Shown one piece after another: positions 53,244 to 64,000 of a stretch of DNA of 64,000 nt. The DNA lies in the NCBI RefSeq assembly GCF_024359545.1, contig NZ_JAKQZG010000003.1:248001-312000 (forward strand), given 5' to 3'. The notes beneath the pieces were generated by a model. It did not search any database. It was not told the DNA's origin and saw nothing but the letters and a program-made list of their open reading frames with translations. Position 1 is the stretch's first letter, and each line of letters opens with the position of its first letter. The position numbers were made by a program, and so were the translations under genes. The DNA comes from Jiella marina. Its GTDB lineage: Bacteria > Pseudomonadota > Alphaproteobacteria > Rhizobiales > Rhizobiaceae.

Positions 53244-54608
53244 ATGCAGGTAACGGAAACCAAGGCCGAGGGCCTCAAGCGCGAGATCGAGATTGTCGTG
53301 CCCGCCTCGGACCTTGAGGCGCGCCTTCAGACGCGGCTTTTCGAGGCCAAGGACAAGGTGCAGCTCAAGGGTTTCCGGCCCGGCAAGGTGCCTGTCTCCC
53401 ATCTGCGCAAGATGTACGGCAAGTCGCTGATGGCGGAGATCGTCAACGAGATCCTCAACAGCACGCCGAGCAGCGTCATCGCCGAGCGCAAGGAGCGCGC
53501 GGCCATGCGTCCCGAAATTGCCATGACCGAGGACGAGGGCGAGGCCGACAAGGTTCTCAGCGGCCAGAGCGACTTCAAGTTCACGGTGTCCTACGAGGCA
53601 TTGCCCGACTTCGAGGTCCAGGATTCCAGCGGTATCAAGATCGAGCGGCCGATCGTCGAGGTTTCGGACGAGGAAGTCGCCGAGCAGGTCGAGCGGATCG
53701 CCGAGAATGCGCGCACCTATGAAGAGAAGGACGGCGCTGCCGAGAATGGCGACAAGGTCACGCTCGACTTCGTCGGCAAGATCGACGGCGAGCCCTTCGA
53801 GGGCGGTGCGGCCGAGGGCGCCGAACTGGTCATCGGCTCCGGCCGCTTCATCCCCGGCTTCGAGGAGCAGCTCGTCGGCGTGTCGAAGGGCGAGGAGAAG
53901 ACCGTCGAGGTGAACTTCCCCGAGGATTACGGCGCCGCACATCTGGCGGGCAAGGCCGCGACCTTCGAGACCAAGGTCCACACCGTTTCCGCCCCGACCG
54001 AGACCGCCATCGACGACGAGATGGCCAAGAAGCTTGGTCTCGAATCCCTCGAGAAGCTGCAGGAGGTCGTTCGCGACCAGATCCAGAGCCAGTACGGCAT
54101 GGCGACCCGCCAGAAGGTCAAGCGCCAGCTGCTCGATGCTCTCGACAAGCAGTACGACTTCGCGCTGCCGGACAAGCTCGTCGATGCCGAGTTCGAGAAC
54201 ATCTGGAACCAGGTCCAGCGCGAACTCACCGAGAGCGGCAAGACCTTCGAGGACGAGGACACGACCGAGGAGAAGGCGCGCGAGGAATATCGCCGTCTGG
54301 CGGAGCGCCGCGTGCGCTTGGGCCTCGTCCTGTCCGAAATCGGCGAAAAGGCCGGCGTCCAGGTCGGGGAAGAGGAACTGCAGCGGGCCGTCTTCGAGCA
54401 GATGCGTCGCTATCCGGGTCAGGAACAGGAAGTCCTGAAGATGTTCCAGGAGAATCCGGAAGCGCTCGCCAGCATCCGCGCGCCGCTCTACGAGGAGAAG
54501 GTCGTCGACCATCTCCTGGAACAGGCCGACGTGACCGACAAGACGGTCACCAAGGAAGAGCTGATGGCGGAAGACGAAGAGGACAGCGCAGCCGCCCTCA
54601 GCGCCTGA
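53244..54608 (+). CDS. tig: Trigger factor
   Basis: Ribosome-bound chaperone and prolyl isomerase (454 residues). The N-terminal ribosome-binding domain has the signature [13 protein letters not shown] (about residues 46-58), followed by the FKBP-type PPIase domain (about 165-245; [22 protein letters not shown]) and the C-terminal chaperone arms. It lies downstream of tRNA-Leu and upstream of the MscS gene and clpP-clpX-lon, the usual alphaproteobacterial order. Confidence 0.96.
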   Translation: MQVTETKAEGLKREIEIVVPASDLEARLQTRLFEAKDKVQLKGFRPGKVPVSHLRKMYGKSLMAEIVNEILNSTPSSVIAERKERAAMRPEIAMTEDEGEADKVLSGQSDFKFTVSYEALPDFEVQDSSGIKIERPIVEVSDEEVAEQVERIAENARTYEEKDGAAENGDKVTLDFVGKIDGEPFEGGAAEGAELVIGSGRFIPGFEEQLVGVSKGEEKTVEVNFPEDYGAAHLAGKAATFETKVHTVSAPTETAIDDEMAKKLGLESLEKLQEVVRDQIQSQYGMATRQKVKRQLLDALDKQYDFALPDKLVDAEFENIWNQVQRELTESGKTFEDEDTTEEKAREEYRRLAERRVRLGLVLSEIGEKAGVQVGEEELQRAVFEQMRRYPGQEQEVLKMFQENPEALASIRAPLYEEKVVDHLLEQADVTDKTVTKEELMAEDEEDSAAALSA

Positions 54609-54639
54609 CAGCGCCCGCGACATCGCATCTGAGTTTTTG

Positions 54640-54666
54640 AAGGGCCGGCCTTGAGCCGGCCCTTTT
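54640..54666 (+). terminator. Rho-independent terminator of tig
   Basis: AAGGGCCGGC-CTTGA-GCCGGCCCTT followed by TT. Confidence 0.88.
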
Positions 54667-54817
54667 ATGTCTGCGGGCGCCCCATTCTCGTCAAAGCTCT
54701 CGATGATACCCGCCTCCGCGATGCCGCAGGACCGGTCGGGGAGCCGGCCGTCTCTATGCCTAGGCGGCTAGCGAAGCGTCCGATTTTGTTGACGACTGCA
54801 TTTTTCGACGGGACCTT

Positions 54818-57217
54818 ATGACCACCAGCCTTTTCCGTTTGCCTTCCGTCCGCGCCCTGCGGCTCTTTCTTGCCGCGCTCGGATTGTCTCTCCTGGCCCT
54901 TGCCGGGTCTGCCGCGGCTCAGACGGCGAATCTGTCGGGTGTTGCCGGCTCGGCTGGATCAGACACCGAAGCGCCGGATCCTTCGCTGGACGATCTGATC
55001 AAGATCCTTGAAACCGACGAGACCCGAAAAAAGCTCGTTGAATCGCTCAAGGCGGCGGCCTATCGAGCGCCGGGGACTGAAGCGGCAGGGGAAGCCGCAG
55101 CGGAAGAAAAGCCGGCCGAGATCGTGCGCTCCCTTCCGGGCCGCGTTGCGGAATACACCCAGGTCGTGATCGAGGCGATCGTCGAGAGCGCCGCGCTGAT
55201 CCCTCAGGGGTTCATGCAGGCCCTCGACATGCTGGAGGGCGCACGTTCGATCGACGTGCCGAACATCCTCACGGCGATCCTCCCGGTGGCCATGGTCGCG
55301 CTGGTCGTCTTCGTGATCCTGTTCCTCGGTCGGCAGGTCGATCGCACCATCTTCCGCAGGATTGCCGAAAGCGCGGAGGATGCGGGACCGCTGAAGAAGC
55401 TCGGCTATCTCGTTTTGTCGACCCTTGTCGAACTTGTCGTCGTGGCGTTGAGCTGGGCATGCGGCTACCTCGTCGCGACGATCTACAGCGGCGTCCGGCC
55501 GATCTTCAGCCAGGCTCTGTTCCTCAACGCCTTCCTCGTGATCGAGACGATCAAGGTGGCGTTGTCGGCGTTCGTCGCGCCGAATTTCCCGCGTCTGCGG
55601 CTGACGCCCTTTTCCAATCGCCAGGCGAGCTACTGGTTCTTCTGGATATCCCGCCAGATCTCGATCATCGGCTACACCTTCCTGTTCGTTGCGCCCATCG
55701 TTCAGTCGTCATCAAGCTATGCGGCGGCGGAAGCCATCCGGCTGATCGTGGCCTTCGGCATGACCTGCCTGACCGTCGGCCTGATCCTGAAGAACCGCGG
55801 TGTCGTGCGGGAACGGCTGAAGCGGGCGAAGAAGCATGGCGACAAGAGCTTTCGCGCCCATGTCCACGCCTTCCTCGGCCAGATCTGGTGGGTCCTCGCG
55901 ATCCTCGCGGTTCTGTCCCTGTTCGGCGTGTGGCTGCGCAGCCCCGATGACGGCATGCGGTTCGTCGCTGTCGCCAGCGGCAAGACCATTGCTGCGATGG
56001 CACTCGGCGGTCTGCTCGTCTCCGTTCTCTCACGCATGATCACCCATGGGGTGACCATTCCGCAGGAGATCAAATATCGCCTCCCGCTCCTGGAGCGGCG
56101 TCTCAACGGCATGGTGCCGAAGATCCTGACGGTGATCAGCGTCGTGGTGGTGATCTGCGTTCTCGCGATCACCTTCGATTCCTGGGGGATCTCCGACTTC
56201 GGCGCCTGGTTCGATTCGTCGGTCGGGCAGGACATCGTGGGCGGGTTCCTCGGAGCGCTCCTGATCGTCGTGATCGCCGCGGCGATCTATCTCGCCGTCT
56301 CCTCCTGGATCGAGTACCGGCTGAACCCGAACTACGGGCGCGTGGCGACGGCGCGGGAACGCACGCTTCTTTCGCTGTTCCGCAACGCCTTCACGATCAC
56401 GCTCATTCTGGTGATTTCCATGCTGGTGCTGTCCCAGATCGGCATCGACATCGCCCCGCTCCTGGCCGGTGCCGGTGTCGTGGGTCTCGCCATCGGTTTC
56501 GGTGCCCAGAAGCTCGTGCAGGACATCATCACCGGCGCCTTCATCCAGATCCAGAACGCCATGAACGAAGGCGACGTGGTCGAGGTGAACGGGGTCTCCG
56601 GCGTCGTCGAGCAATTGACGGTCCGTTCGGTCGGCCTGCGGACCCTCGATGGCACCTGGTATCTGATCCCGTTCTCCTCGGTGGATCAGGTCGCCAACTA
56701 TTCCAAGGACTTCGCCTACTATGTCGCCGACATCGGCGTCGCCTATCGCGAGAATGTCGACGACGTGAAGACGATGATGCTCGACGCCTTCGAGGAGCTG
56801 AAGAAGACCAATGTGGGCGGCGATCTCATCTCCGAGTTCGACATGTGGGGCGTCAACGAACTGGGTGATTCGGCCGTCGTCGTTCGCGGCCGGGTGATGA
56901 CCAAGCCCGGCACCCAGTGGGCCGTCGGCCGGGCCTATCGCGAGATCGTGAAGCGCATGGCCGACGAACGCGGCATCGAGATTCCGTTCCCGCACATGAC
57001 GGTGTGGTTCGGGGAAGACCGGGCCGGGAAGGCCCCGCCGATCCGCGTTGCAAACGAAGCGGGCGAGGCGGCTTCACCGATGATCGAGGGAGACGGCGAG
57101 GAAACGCGGCGCCATCAAGACCACGATCTGACCCGACACGGCAGTGTCGAGGCGAGCGGCCGCCCCATTCCCCCCGGACAGGGCGACATCGACACCGCTG
57201 GCGAAGGGCGCGGCTGA
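54818..57217 (+). CDS. Large MscS-family mechanosensitive channel
   Basis: A 799-residue protein: cleavable signal peptide (AAAQTANL), periplasmic helical region, about 11 membrane helices, then the conserved MscS core (about residues 515-740). The pore-lining helix reads APLLAGAGVVGLAIGFGAQKLVQDIITGAFI, the MscS hallmark, and the beta domain MNEGDVVEVNGVSGVVEQLTVRSVGLRT follows. The size and topology are like YbiO. It opens on membrane tension to release osmolytes. Confidence 0.93.
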   Translation: MTTSLFRLPSVRALRLFLAALGLSLLALAGSAAAQTANLSGVAGSAGSDTEAPDPSLDDLIKILETDETRKKLVESLKAAAYRAPGTEAAGEAAAEEKPAEIVRSLPGRVAEYTQVVIEAIVESAALIPQGFMQALDMLEGARSIDVPNILTAILPVAMVALVVFVILFLGRQVDRTIFRRIAESAEDAGPLKKLGYLVLSTLVELVVVALSWACGYLVATIYSGVRPIFSQALFLNAFLVIETIKVALSAFVAPNFPRLRLTPFSNRQASYWFFWISRQISIIGYTFLFVAPIVQSSSSYAAAEAIRLIVAFGMTCLTVGLILKNRGVVRERLKRAKKHGDKSFRAHVHAFLGQIWWVLAILAVLSLFGVWLRSPDDGMRFVAVASGKTIAAMALGGLLVSVLSRMITHGVTIPQEIKYRLPLLERRLNGMVPKILTVISVVVVICVLAITFDSWGISDFGAWFDSSVGQDIVGGFLGALLIVVIAAAIYLAVSSWIEYRLNPNYGRVATARERTLLSLFRNAFTITLILVISMLVLSQIGIDIAPLLAGAGVVGLAIGFGAQKLVQDIITGAFIQIQNAMNEGDVVEVNGVSGVVEQLTVRSVGLRTLDGTWYLIPFSSVDQVANYSKDFAYYVADIGVAYRENVDDVKTMMLDAFEELKKTNVGGDLISEFDMWGVNELGDSAVVVRGRVMTKPGTQWAVGRAYREIVKRMADERGIEIPFPHMTVWFGEDRAGKAPPIRVANEAGEAASPMIEGDGEETRRHQDHDLTRHGSVEASGRPIPPGQGDIDTAGEGRG

Positions 57218-57471
57218 CGCGCACCTCCGCGGCAAGAGACCGCGTCGCGCGCGGGGCAGCCGGACCCGCTCCGGTCTCCCGTCGGTCTCTTCCGGATTAA
57301 CGGCGTTTGCGAAAGGACGCGCGAAAATCGGGCTCGCGCGTGGCCCATCGGGCCCGACGGGTTGCGGATGCGCTTTCGAACGCCCTATCTAGCAGGGACA
57401 TCGCCCGGCTGATTCTCTCAGGCTTTCGGGCGATCCCAATTTTCACGCCGCGATCAGCGAGACCACGACCC

Positions 57472-58104
57472 ATGAAAGATCCCATTGAAACCGCGATGAA
57501 CCTCGTCCCGATGGTCGTCGAGCAGACCAATCGCGGCGAGCGCGCCTATGACATCTTCTCCCGCCTCCTGAAGGAGCGCGTGATCTTCATCACCGGTCCG
57601 ATCGAGGACTCGATGGCGACGCTGGTCTGCGCGCAGCTCCTCTTCCTCGAGGCGGACAACCCGAAGAAGGAAATCGCGCTCTACATCAACTCGCCCGGTG
57701 GCGTCGTGACGTCCGGCATGGCGATCTACGACACGATGCAGTTCATCAAGCCGGCGGTCTCGACCCTGTGCATCGGTCAGGCGGCCTCGATGGGTTCGCT
57801 GCTCCTGTGCGCCGGTCACAAGGACATGCGCTTCGCGACGCCGAACGCGCGGATCATGGTTCACCAGCCGTCCGGCGGCTTCTCCGGCCAGGCCTCGGAC
57901 ATCGAGCGCCACGCGCAGGACATCATCAAGCTCAAGCGTCGCTTGAACGAGGTCTATGTCGAGCACACCGGTCAGGACTACGAGACGATTGAACGCACCC
58001 TCGACCGTGACCATTTCATGACGGCGGGGGAAGCCCAGGCCTTTGGCCTGATCGACAAGGTCTACTCCTCGCGCGAAGCACTCGAGAAGGAAATGTCTCA
58101 GTAG
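57472..58104 (+). CDS. clpP: ATP-dependent Clp protease proteolytic subunit
   Basis: A 210-residue serine peptidase forming a double heptameric ring. The catalytic Ser is S106 ([12 protein letters not shown]) and the His is H131 ([11 protein letters not shown]). The N-terminus [19 protein letters not shown] matches the family. ATG 57472 is chosen: the longer frame back to 57307 has no family match. It lies upstream of clpX. Confidence 0.96.
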   Translation: MKDPIETAMNLVPMVVEQTNRGERAYDIFSRLLKERVIFITGPIEDSMATLVCAQLLFLEADNPKKEIALYINSPGGVVTSGMAIYDTMQFIKPAVSTLCIGQAASMGSLLLCAGHKDMRFATPNARIMVHQPSGGFSGQASDIERHAQDIIKLKRRLNEVYVEHTGQDYETIERTLDRDHFMTAGEAQAFGLIDKVYSSREALEKEMSQ

Positions 58105-58202
58105 GGCTGAAATTCGGCCCGCCGTCACTTGCCGGCCACAGTTCGGCGCCGATAATGTCGGCGTTCGCGTTAAGGGCGGCATAAGTATTCCGCGCTATGC
58201 CC

Positions 58203-58208
58203 TATAAT
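58203..58208 (+). promoter_or_regulatory. Consensus -10 element upstream of clpX
   Basis: TATAAT, 134 bases before clpX; no good -35 element is spaced correctly, so the call is weak. Confidence 0.25.
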
Positions 58209-58342
58209 GTGGTTCAGTTTGCGAGGGTTCAGAGCGGGCCGTATGTTCCGCCAGCATCGCTTGGCGACGCGGCGGATTGGGTTTACGGTTCGGACACGAG
58301 ACGAAAACGGGCATATTTCGGCCCGATCGGAAGGAAAGACGC

Positions 58343-59611
58343 ATGAGCAAAACGAGCGGCGGCGATTCCAAGAACACGCTCTATTGCTCTTTCTGCGGAA
58401 AGAGCCAGCACGAAGTCCGTAAGCTGATCGCCGGGCCGACGGTCTTCATTTGCGACGAATGCGTAGAGCTGTGCATGGACATCATCCGGGAGGAGAACAA
58501 ATCCTCCATGGTGAAGTCCCGAGAGGGCGTGCCCACCCCACAGGAGATCATTGCGGTTCTGGACGATTACGTGATCGGCCAGTCCTATGCGAAGAAGGTG
58601 CTCTCCGTCGCGGTCCACAATCACTACAAGCGTCTTGCACACGCCGCGAAGAACAACGACGTCGAACTGGCGAAGTCGAACATTCTGCTGATCGGCCCGA
58701 CGGGTTGCGGCAAGACGCTGCTCGCGCAGACGCTCGCTCGCATCCTCGACGTGCCGTTCACCATGGCGGACGCGACGACGCTGACCGAGGCGGGCTATGT
58801 CGGCGAGGACGTCGAGAACATCATTCTCAAGCTGCTGCAGTCTGCCGACTACAATGTCGAGCGGGCGCAACGCGGCATCGTCTACATCGACGAGATCGAC
58901 AAGATCAGCCGCAAGTCCGACAATCCGTCCATAACTCGGGACGTGTCGGGCGAGGGCGTCCAGCAGGCGCTTCTGAAGATCATGGAAGGCACCGTGGCTT
59001 CGGTCCCGCCGCAGGGCGGCCGCAAGCATCCGCAGCAGGAGTTCCTGCAGGTGGATACAGCGAACATCCTGTTCATCTGCGGCGGTGCCTTTGCCGGTCT
59101 CGACAGGATCATTTCCGACCGGGGCCGCAAGACCTCGATCGGCTTTGCCGCCAATGTCGAGTCGCCCGAGGACCGCAAGTCCGGCGAGCTCTTCCGTCAG
59201 GTGGAGCCGGAAGACCTCCTGAAGTTCGGCCTCATTCCGGAGTTCGTGGGTCGTCTGCCGGTTCTGGCGACGCTGGAAGACCTCGACGAGGTCGCGCTGG
59301 TCATGATCCTCGAGCAGCCGAAGAACGCGCTGGTGAAGCAGTATCAGCGGCTCTTCGAGATGGAGAATGTCGAGCTGACCTTCCACGAGGACGCGCTGAA
59401 GGCCATCGCCCGCAAGGCGATCGAGCGCAAGACCGGTGCCCGCGGCCTCAGATCGATCATGGAAGCCATGCTCCTCGACACCATGTTCGACCTTCCGACG
59501 CTCGAGGGCGTTCAGGAGGTGGTGATCTCGGAGGACGTTATCCAGGGCAATGCGCGTCCGCTGTACATCTACGCCGACCGCAATGACGAGAAAGAGAACG
59601 TCTCGGCGTAA
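58343..59611 (+). CDS. clpX: ATP-dependent Clp protease ATPase subunit ClpX
   Basis: A 422-residue AAA+ unfoldase for ClpP. The N-terminal zinc domain (YCSFCGK ... CDECVELC), Walker [13 protein letters not shown], pore loop GYVGEDVE, Walker [11 protein letters not shown] and the ClpP-docking IGF loop (TSIGFAANV) are all visible. AAGGAAAG precedes ATG 58343. It is 238 bases after clpP, so it may have its own promoter. Confidence 0.97.
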   Translation: MSKTSGGDSKNTLYCSFCGKSQHEVRKLIAGPTVFICDECVELCMDIIREENKSSMVKSREGVPTPQEIIAVLDDYVIGQSYAKKVLSVAVHNHYKRLAHAAKNNDVELAKSNILLIGPTGCGKTLLAQTLARILDVPFTMADATTLTEAGYVGEDVENIILKLLQSADYNVERAQRGIVYIDEIDKISRKSDNPSITRDVSGEGVQQALLKIMEGTVASVPPQGGRKHPQQEFLQVDTANILFICGGAFAGLDRIISDRGRKTSIGFAANVESPEDRKSGELFRQVEPEDLLKFGLIPEFVGRLPVLATLEDLDEVALVMILEQPKNALVKQYQRLFEMENVELTFHEDALKAIARKAIERKTGARGLRSIMEAMLLDTMFDLPTLEGVQEVVISEDVIQGNARPLYIYADRNDEKENVSA

Positions 59612-59649
59612 CGCCCTGAAGGCCGGCTGCCGGCCGGCCGATCTTTCGG

Positions 59650-59680
59650 GCCCGCTCCGTCCTGCGACGGGGCGGGCTTT
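59650..59680 (+). terminator. Rho-independent terminator of clpX
   Basis: GCCCGCTCCGTC (59650-59661) and GACGGGGCGGGC (59666-59677) pair fully over a 4-base loop, followed by TTT. Confidence 0.85.
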
Positions 59681-59729
59681 GTCATTCTGACGTCGGGCTT
59701 GCGGGCTCCGCCCCGAGACAGGCAAACCG

Positions 59730-59759
59730 CTTGAAGTTTGGGGGCTTCAGAGCCACATT
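59730..59759 (+). promoter_or_regulatory. Candidate heat-shock (RpoH) promoter of lon
   Basis: CTTGAAG (59730-59736), 15-base spacer, GCCACATT (59752-59759), close to the CTTGAAA/CCCCATnT heat-shock consensus and about 90 bases upstream of lon, a known RpoH target family. Confidence 0.4.
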
Positions 59760-59849
59760 GAAGCTCGCTATCGGCCTCTACCGCGGACGCTTCCTGCAAG
59801 GTTTGCGACGGAGGGCCTGAAACGGCGATGGCCGTAGAAAGGAAAGAAC

Positions 59850-62270
<2,421 letters not shown>

Positions 62271-62295
62271 CGTCAGCTGAAAATTTTGTGGAAAA

Positions 62296-62324
62296 ATGCC
62301 GCCTTCCCGGGCGGCATTTTTTTG
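62296..62324 (+). terminator. Rho-independent terminator of lon
   Basis: AATGCCGCC and GGCGGCATT pair across a 6-base loop and are followed by a T-run. Confidence 0.92.
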
Positions 62325-62439
62325 CAGCGACCGTATTTCCCGGGTTTCAGGCGTTGCCGAAGGTCATCCGATCCGCGAGAGTGAATGTTGGAACTCTCAA
62401 GGAATCAGGTGGGTATGGTTCCCAGGAAGGAGGAATTGA

Positions 62440-62715
62440 ATGAACAAGAATGATCTCGTTTCCGCCGTTGCCGAGCAGGCGGATCTGTCGAAGCAACAGG
62501 CGGGTGCCGCCGTGGATGCCGTTTTCGACGTCATCCAGGCTTCGATGTCCAAGGGGGACGACGTTCGGCTGGTCGGTTTCGGAACCTTTTCCGTGACTCA
62601 CCGCGCTGCATCCAAAGGTCGCAATCCCTCGACCGGCGCCGAAGTTGACATCCCCGCTCGTAACGTCCCGAAGTTCGCACCCGGCAAGGGCCTGAAGGAC
62701 GCCGTCAACACCTAG
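62440..62715 (+). CDS. hupB: HU-family DNA-binding protein
   Basis: A 91-residue nucleoid protein. It begins MNKNDLVSAVAEQADLSKQQA, with the HU/IHF dimer fold and the DNA-binding arm GFGTFSVTHRAASKGRNPSTGAEVDI. GAAGGAGG lies upstream. Position after lon is conserved in alphaproteobacteria. Confidence 0.96.
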   Translation: MNKNDLVSAVAEQADLSKQQAGAAVDAVFDVIQASMSKGDDVRLVGFGTFSVTHRAASKGRNPSTGAEVDIPARNVPKFAPGKGLKDAVNT

Positions 62716-62958
62716 GGCTCTTGCCTCCATGGCTGGTCTCGCACGATCTTCGATCGCGCGGGACAGCGCATGGGGCAGTTCGCTCCTCACAGAGCCGAGC
62801 AGCCGCTAGCGTGGGGTGGCCCGGTGCCGCCAGCCTCGTGATGCTGCCTTTTCTCAGGCGGGTTGATTGCCGTGGGAAACGCCTGGAGAAGGCGCTGACT
62901 GCCCGGTATGGCAAGCGGACTTGCGGCCCGATCCAAAACACCTTACGGAAAAGCCGCC

Positions 62959-63034
62959 GGGCGGTTAGCTCAGTTGGTAGAGCGCCTCGTTTACACCGAG
63001 GATGTCGGGAGTTCGAGCCTCTCACCGCCCACCA
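62959..63034 (+). tRNA. tRNA-Val (anticodon UAC)
   Basis: Acceptor GGGCGGT/ACCGCCC, D loop AGCTCAGTTGGTAGAGC, anticodon loop TTTACAC (TAC) between CCTCG and CGAGG, T arm GAGTTCGAGCCTCTC, and an encoded ACCA end. Confidence 0.96.
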
Positions 63035-63181
63035 ATTCCAATGGTCTCAAGACGAAGCGCCGCCCGCGTGTTGGCGCGGACGACGTCTGTGAATTCCTCG
63101 GCGACCGGGACAGGGCAGCGCTGTGCGCGCCCGCAACCCGTGCTTCACCTCGAATGCTTCCTGGTCATACCGGAGAGGGTC

Positions 63182-63574
63182 TCAGCGGAGCGGGCGGACG
63201 AAGGCGACGCGGTAGGTGTGTTCGTGCCCGTGATGAAGCACGGAGACATATTCGCCCGGCAGAAAGCATTCGTCCTCGAAGCGAAAGCCGATCTCGTCGT
63301 CCGTGTCGATCGCCCGGTCGTAATCGAAGATCCAGTGGCCGTTCTCGTCGCGATTGAGGAGGCCGACGGCGTCCGTCACGTCGTCGTCGAAACGGCGCAC
63401 CCGGCATTTCTCCTCGGCCTTCTGCCATGCGTCGGCATCCAGCTTGCCATCCGCCGAAAGCGGCACGACCAGATCGTAGCCCTCGTGATGGCTGCCCTCG
63501 GGATGGCCCTTCTCGCGGGCCAGCTCCAGCCGGACATGGCGAAAATTCTCGGTGTAGTCGTTCAGTGTCGGCAT
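63182..63574 (-). CDS. Conserved hypothetical protein
   Basis: A 130-residue acidic protein. It starts MPTLNDYTENFRHVRLELA after GGAGGG, and the body is beta-rich: YDLVVPLSADGKLDADAW, GHWIFDYDRAIDTDDEIGFRFEDECFLPGEYVSV, HTYRVAFVRP. I do not know a function. No signal peptide or membrane helix is seen. Confidence 0.7.
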   Translation of the reverse strand: MPTLNDYTENFRHVRLELAREKGHPEGSHHEGYDLVVPLSADGKLDADAWQKAEEKCRVRRFDDDVTDAVGLLNRDENGHWIFDYDRAIDTDDEIGFRFEDECFLPGEYVSVLHHGHEHTYRVAFVRPLR

Positions 63575-63734
63575 GGCGCCCTCCTTTCCCGATGATGGGG
63601 CGAGCATGCCGTGGAGGCGGTGATTTGGCGTTGATCTGGGTCAAAACGGTGCCGGCATCAGGATCGGCTCGTCGTATCACGCGTTTGCAACGCCGCGATG
63701 GACAATTCGTGGCCGAGATCCGTCGCTTCGCCGC

Positions 63735-64000
63735 TCACGCCGCGCGTTGGCTCGAATCTCGAAAGGGCCTGGCACCTGGGGCGAGGCAAACCCGGTTCCG
63801 GCCGTCCTGCTTGGCTGTATAGAGCGCCTTGTCGGCGCGCTGCATGGCTTCGCGAAGGGGCCGGCCGTCCTGAAATTCGGCCACCCCGAAACTGGCACTG
63901 AAGGGGACGGCCTCAGCGATGTCCGGATGTCTCAATTGGTGAAATCGACTGCGGATCGTCTCCGCTTGCGCCCTGGCTTCATCGAGGCTGACATCGAACA
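63735..64000 (-). CDS. GGDEF-domain protein, C-terminal fragment
   Basis: The open frame enters from the right edge and ends at 63735. The last 88 residues match the tail of a diguanylate cyclase: FSASFGVAEFQDGRPLREAMQRADKALYTAKQDGRNRV. The GG(D/E)EF motif itself lies beyond the window, so activity cannot be judged. Confidence 0.85.
   Translation of the reverse strand, partial: FDVSLDEARAQAETIRSRFHQLRHPDIAEAVPFSASFGVAEFQDGRPLREAMQRADKALYTAKQDGRNRVCLAPGARPFRDSSQRAA

Overview
The window is high-GC chromosomal DNA from an alphaproteobacterium, most likely order Hyphomicrobiales (Rhizobiales). The evidence is the gene order dgt-argS-SPOR-nagZ-tatABC-serS-surE-pcm-LytM, the fused secDF gene, the order tRNA-Leu-tig-clpP-clpX-lon-hupB, a cytoplasmic MCP ending in a rhizobial-type pentapeptide, and anti-Shine-Dalgarno 'cuckoo' RNA hairpins behind a DUF1127 gene. 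I cannot assign a genus. Most of the window is core genome. The left edge cuts xthA and the right edge cuts a GGDEF gene.

Layout: 1-14.9 kb holds repair, Fe-S, translation, cell-envelope and Tat genes in conserved rhizobial order. An orphan ABC ATPase sits between nagZ and tatA, where I would have expected scpA-scpB. 15-22 kb holds a RarD-type exporter, Dps, a DUF1289 protein, an SLC13 permease and a cheW-MCP pair. 22.4-29.1 kb is the most interesting region, a guanidine-utilisation operon. 29-43 kb is a mixed segment: LysR/DUF1127, SleB, a host-attachment protein, a GNAT gene broken by one stop codon, MoxR, MFS, a hexapeptide acetyltransferase, SCO, an antiporter, prmA, pepP, a DsbA-like protein and an ATPase. 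43.8-48.7 kb holds yajC, secDF and two homologues of complex I assembly factors. 48.8-53.2 kb holds a DUF4153 protein, trmFO, tandem cuckoo-type RNAs, DUF1127 and tRNA-Leu. 53.2-62.7 kb is the proteostasis block (tig, MscS channel, clpP, clpX, lon, hupB), followed by tRNA-Val.

The guanidine locus reads as one designed unit. A near-perfect sigma-54 promoter (22646-22661) lies about 17 bases ahead of a guanidine-I (ykkC) aptamer (22678-22786). Upstream are two strong palindromes at enhancer distance, one with NtrC-like 6-N5-6 architecture. The seven genes behind it encode a periplasmic binding protein, an Fe(II)/2-oxoglutarate dioxygenase, a 233-residue protein of unknown function, an ABC permease, an ABC ATPase, a ureohydrolase resembling nickel-dependent guanidine hydrolase (GdmH), and a His-rich protein that could supply nickel. 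Five of the six junctions are short overlaps or short gaps consistent with one transcript. I infer import of a guanidine compound, possible oxidative release of free guanidine, and hydrolysis to urea and ammonia, under combined nitrogen and guanidine control. The dioxygenase, the 233-residue protein and the His-rich protein are the parts I do not recognise as characterised components.

The second notable system is downstream of DUF1127 on the minus strand (52226-52501): six hairpins in two triplets, every loop carrying a CCUCC-type motif able to pair with ribosome binding sites. All calls rest on reading the sequence; no database search was run.
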